64,000 bases of DNA. Origin: Mansonella perstans (Eukaryota > Nematoda > Chromadorea > Rhabditida > Onchocercidae). The translations under genes and the position numbers were made by a program. The stretch spans positions 62,001 through 126,000 of the forward strand of contig JBAMDO010000577.1 of NCBI GenBank assembly GCA_037074765.1, read 5' to 3'. The first letter of the stretch is position 1, and every line of letters starts with the position of its first letter. This document shows, in pieces, positions 60,835 to 64,000 of the stretch. A model generated the notes under the pieces. It did not search any database. It saw only the letters and a list, made by a program, of their open reading frames with translations, and was not told the DNA's origin.

Positions 60835-63219
60835 ATGGCTAATTATCACATGTCAGGAGCCGAATATCTTGCATCTATCTATGGAACTGAGAAGGATAAG
60901 GTTAATTAATACTTTGCAATTTTTGCTATTTCATTTTGCATTCTTTGAGAAAAGTTTAATTTAGACGTGACAATGTCAAAGATTTCTACTTCCTTCAAGT
61001 TAACTAAATTCTTACAAGAAGAAATAATTGCAAGATCCGGAAAATTGAGTGTTTTCTGATAAAAATAGCTTTTAGCGAGTAAAAGAATATAATAGGAGAA
61101 GAAAATGATTTAGAAAATAGTTAAGAAATGTGTGGAAGATATACGAAAAAGATGAGATAGCAACGTAAAATGTTGTAATCAGTTTAGGTGAACTGCTCGT
61201 TCTACTTCAAAATAGGTGCATGTCGACATGGTGACAAGTGCTCGAGGACCCACATCATGCCTTCTTTCTCACAAACAGTTTTACTGAAGAATCTTTATCA
61301 TAATCCAATGATTGATACGAGACAAGCGGATGCCTTTGCCAAGGTTTGTATCTTTTACAGTTGTTTCTGAGTTTTTTTAACTTACTTAGCCAGTCATTAC
61401 TGGCCTTCATTTTTCCATGTTCGAGAAGCTGCACCTTTTTTGCGGTATTACAGTGGAGTATTGATAAAAGCACTTTTAATATTAGCAATTTAACTTTAGT
61501 CTTTTGGAACGGCCGTAGTTCTCACTTTGGCCTTATTTTCAGAGCCAAAAATTTAATTGAACGTGTCGTGATACAAATCAGTTCATTCGGCTCTTGGCAC
61601 ATTAGTTACATTATATTGGTAAGACGCCGTATCTGAACTCTCATTTCAGCCTAGGATATTAACAGTAGAAACCCCCAGATCTTAACGGAAATTATAAGAA
61701 ATCATAAAATGGCGAGGTGTTTGGGGAATAGTTTATTTTGGCGAGTCAAAGTTTAAAAACACCACAAATCAAAAGGCATGCTGAAATGGTAGCATGAGGC
61801 GTCATAGATTGATAGGTGAAAAAATAAGAAGCAATCTTCTTTTGATAAAATTCCCTGATAAATATGTGAATTGTATGCAACAACTGCATAATGTTGAATC
61901 TTCTAATGGTCTTTAATTTTTATTTGTCGAACTATATTAATTACCAAGATTTACCGAACCATTTAATTATGGTTATATGTTTTGAATCTTTTGATTTGCT
62001 TATTGTTGGTATTAACTTGGAATATTTCTGCACTAGTTATTGAAAATTTAGTATTTGTTTAGGTTGGCCAAATGAACGAGCAGGAGCAGCAGTATTTTGA
62101 AGAATTTTTCGAAGAAATATTTGTTGAATTAGAAGATAAGTTCGGTCCAATTGACGAGATGAATGTATGCGATAATATTGGAGAGCACATGATCGGCAAT
62201 GTTTATGTAAAATTTGAAAACGAAGAAGATGCGGATAAATGTGTCAAAGGACTTGAGAATAGATGGTAACCTTTTACTATTTTGTGATCGCAAATATTAG
62301 AACATTCTCAAACCATTTAAGGAATATTGGCCCATAAGCAAAGGTGAACTAAGCTAACTGCTATCAGTGATAAAAAATGAGATAAATATGGAATAAATGG
62401 ATTTGAAGAGTCACCGTTCATATTCAGTGCTTATCCACCACCTGAATGATTTTGTTGTGGAATGAAATAGTGGAAAACTGAAGTCAAAATTAGAAGTCTT
62501 CACAAATCTAGCAGAGTTGCATTATTTTTAATTCCGGTAGTTTTGATTTTAGGTTCAATGGTTCACCTGTTTATGCTGAGCTTTCGCCCGTGACAGATTT
62601 CCGTGAAGCTTGCTGTCGGCAGTATGAATTGGGAGGTTGCAATAAAGGCGCTTTTTGCAACTTCATGCATTTAAAGCAAATATCCCGTGATTTGAGACGA
62701 AAATTGTATGGTTCTCGAGCAGAGTACCGTGGCGGTGGTTATTATGGTGGTGGAAATTGGCATGAAGGTCTTCTTTTTTTTTATATTTTATTGTAACACT
62801 TTTGATGAAGGTTTCACTGCTAGTTCACTATGCAAATATCGTCAATATGCAGTTTAAATTTTTCGTTCAATAAAAGTAACGAAAACGTATTGTTCATTAA
62901 TGTCATGATGAAATTATTTGCTTAGGAAGCATTTATGATCGAAATCTCAAAAAAATCTTTTAGTGCTTGTTTAATTTTTGACCGTTTGAGAAAATATGTA
63001 TTATAATTTCCGTTGATTTATTTTGTCATTTTGTGAGATTTATGACTCAGTAAGAAGGAACTTAATCATTTTTGATTGTATATTCTAGGTAGAGGAGGAG
63101 GTGATTACGGTAGCTATTCTCGTCGTAGTGGAGGATATGGTGGTGGTGGTGGTAGTGGTGGTGGTGGTGGTGGTGGCAGACGGCGTTCGCGGAGCCCTCG
63201 TTCAAGACATCGATACTAA
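60835..63219 (+). CDS. uaf-2: U2AF small subunit (U2AF35)
   Basis: Recognises the AG at the 3' splice site as partner of the large U2AF subunit. The model has five exons, 60835-60900, 61188-61343, 62063-62265, 62553-62767 and 63089-63219, giving 256 aa (human 240). It begins [20 protein letters not shown], with CCCH finger 1 ([20 protein letters not shown]), then the U2AF-homology RRM ([20 protein letters not shown] and [15 protein letters not shown]), then CCCH finger 2 ([19 protein letters not shown]). The end is a glycine-rich stretch and a short RS tail ([13 protein letters not shown]). The glycine run is coded by a GGT repeat (about 63136-63176) that may vary in length. An ATTCAG acceptor 18 bases before the ATG suggests trans-splicing. 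Confidence 0.96.
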
Positions 63220-64000
63220 TTGACTGATGAAAGTTTTTGTTTTATAACTGTGTTTTTAAAGATGCTTTTATATCATGCAGTTTTGTCATTAATGAATATA
63301 TAGTCAGATTTATGTGACCAATCATTTGTCCTTGTCTAATTTTTCATTTTATTATATATAGGATTTGAGTTTCTACAATGTGCTGGAAAAAGTGCGATTG
63401 ATGTTGTTTTATTTTGCAGTGTTTATCCTAACATCGGTCTGATTTTACGTAATTTAGAGTTCTCGAGTTTTTCGTAATTTGTGATTTGCAGAGAAAAATT
63501 CGGTTTTCTGTTTATTCGAAGAAGTGTTCTATTCTGCTCAAATCTTCAAAATTATCATTCAAAACCCATAGTGGTTTTTTTGAATGCAAAAGTTTTCCGT
63601 TTGACTGGCATCATAAATAGGAAGTTAGTAATACAATAAGACCTGAATTCGTTTTACTTTTTACATTGCTTTGAAATTGGTTTGGAGAAGAATTTATCTT
63701 CAGTAAAATACTGATTTTATTATTGGTGCCAGTCAAACGAAACATTGTTGTTAAGATTTATGCTTTTTCATTACAGCATTATTTGTTGGGATGCAAAGTG
63801 TTTTCTAAAACAAACTTCAGTTTTTCGTCTTGGTTCTGAAACTTGAGCGGCTTATTGCGCAAAAGCTCTACTATTATTTATGTTGTCGAATAAAGTCCAG
63901 TGATGTATTATTGTCACAGCATTATTGTTAACTTAGTTTAAGCCTAAACATAAGTAAACTGTCGACATGAAATTATTGTCAACTTAATTTCAAGTTTGCA
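63220..64000. other. downstream region of U2AF35
   Basis: This holds the U2AF35 3' UTR and flanking DNA. An AATAAA occurs near 63889. A 13-bp inverted repeat (CGTTTGACTGGCA near 63598-63610 and its complement near 63727-63739) flanks about 115 bp. No gene is visible. Confidence 0.5.

Overview
The window looks like nuclear DNA of a parasitic nematode, most likely a filarial or other spirurid worm. It is very AT-rich and its genes are broken by many short introns with TTTCAG-type acceptors. Several start codons sit 2-23 bases after an unpaired splice acceptor, as expected for spliced-leader trans-splicing. The best protein matches are nematode or general animal genes. Gene models below were built by hand: exon phases were checked so that each CDS is open from ATG to stop, and family membership rests on remembered motifs, not on a search.

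Layout, left to right: a gene-poor left arm (1-4.9 kb); a small unrecognised gene (4.9-5.9 kb, +); a CED-1/Draper/MEGF10-type engulfment receptor of 22 exons (7.5-15.7 kb, -); a repeat-bearing gap with a 23-bp minisatellite and a long fold-back (15.7-19.5 kb); alpha-catulin in 16 exons (19.5-26.9 kb, -); a gap with tandem repeats and a decayed Argonaute pseudogene (27-34.3 kb); the GINS subunit PSF2 (34.3-37.0 kb, +); the CUL4 substrate receptor WDR-23/DCAF11 with two alternative first exons (40.0-45.0 kb, -); mitochondrial Mn superoxide dismutase (46.9-48.5 kb, +); NELF-C/D (49.2-53.0 kb, -); NIPP1/PPP1R8 (53.9-56.2 kb, -); a cytosolic 5'-nucleotidase III (56.9-59.5 kb, -); and the U2AF small subunit (60.8-63.2 kb, +).

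Functionally this is a mixed housekeeping neighbourhood: DNA replication (PSF2), splicing (U2AF35, NIPP1), promoter-proximal pausing (NELF-C/D), nucleotide metabolism, oxidative-stress control (WDR-23 head-to-head with SOD-2), cell-corpse engulfment (CED-1) and cytoskeletal anchoring (catulin). NT5C3, NIPP1 and NELF-C/D lie on one strand with gaps of about 0.7-0.8 kb and may be co-transcribed.

The points most worth checking are: an apparently intact NELF-C/D (as I recall, C. elegans lacks NELF); a frameshifted Argonaute relic; a displaced, diverged second copy of a nucleotidase exon; two introns whose conserved exon junction requires a non-AG 3' splice site; a 128-codon open extension of a catulin exon ending in an SH3-ligand-like motif; and alternative termini for the CED-1 tail and the WDR-23 N-terminus. 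I found no bacterial, viral or mobile-element gene and no CRISPR array.
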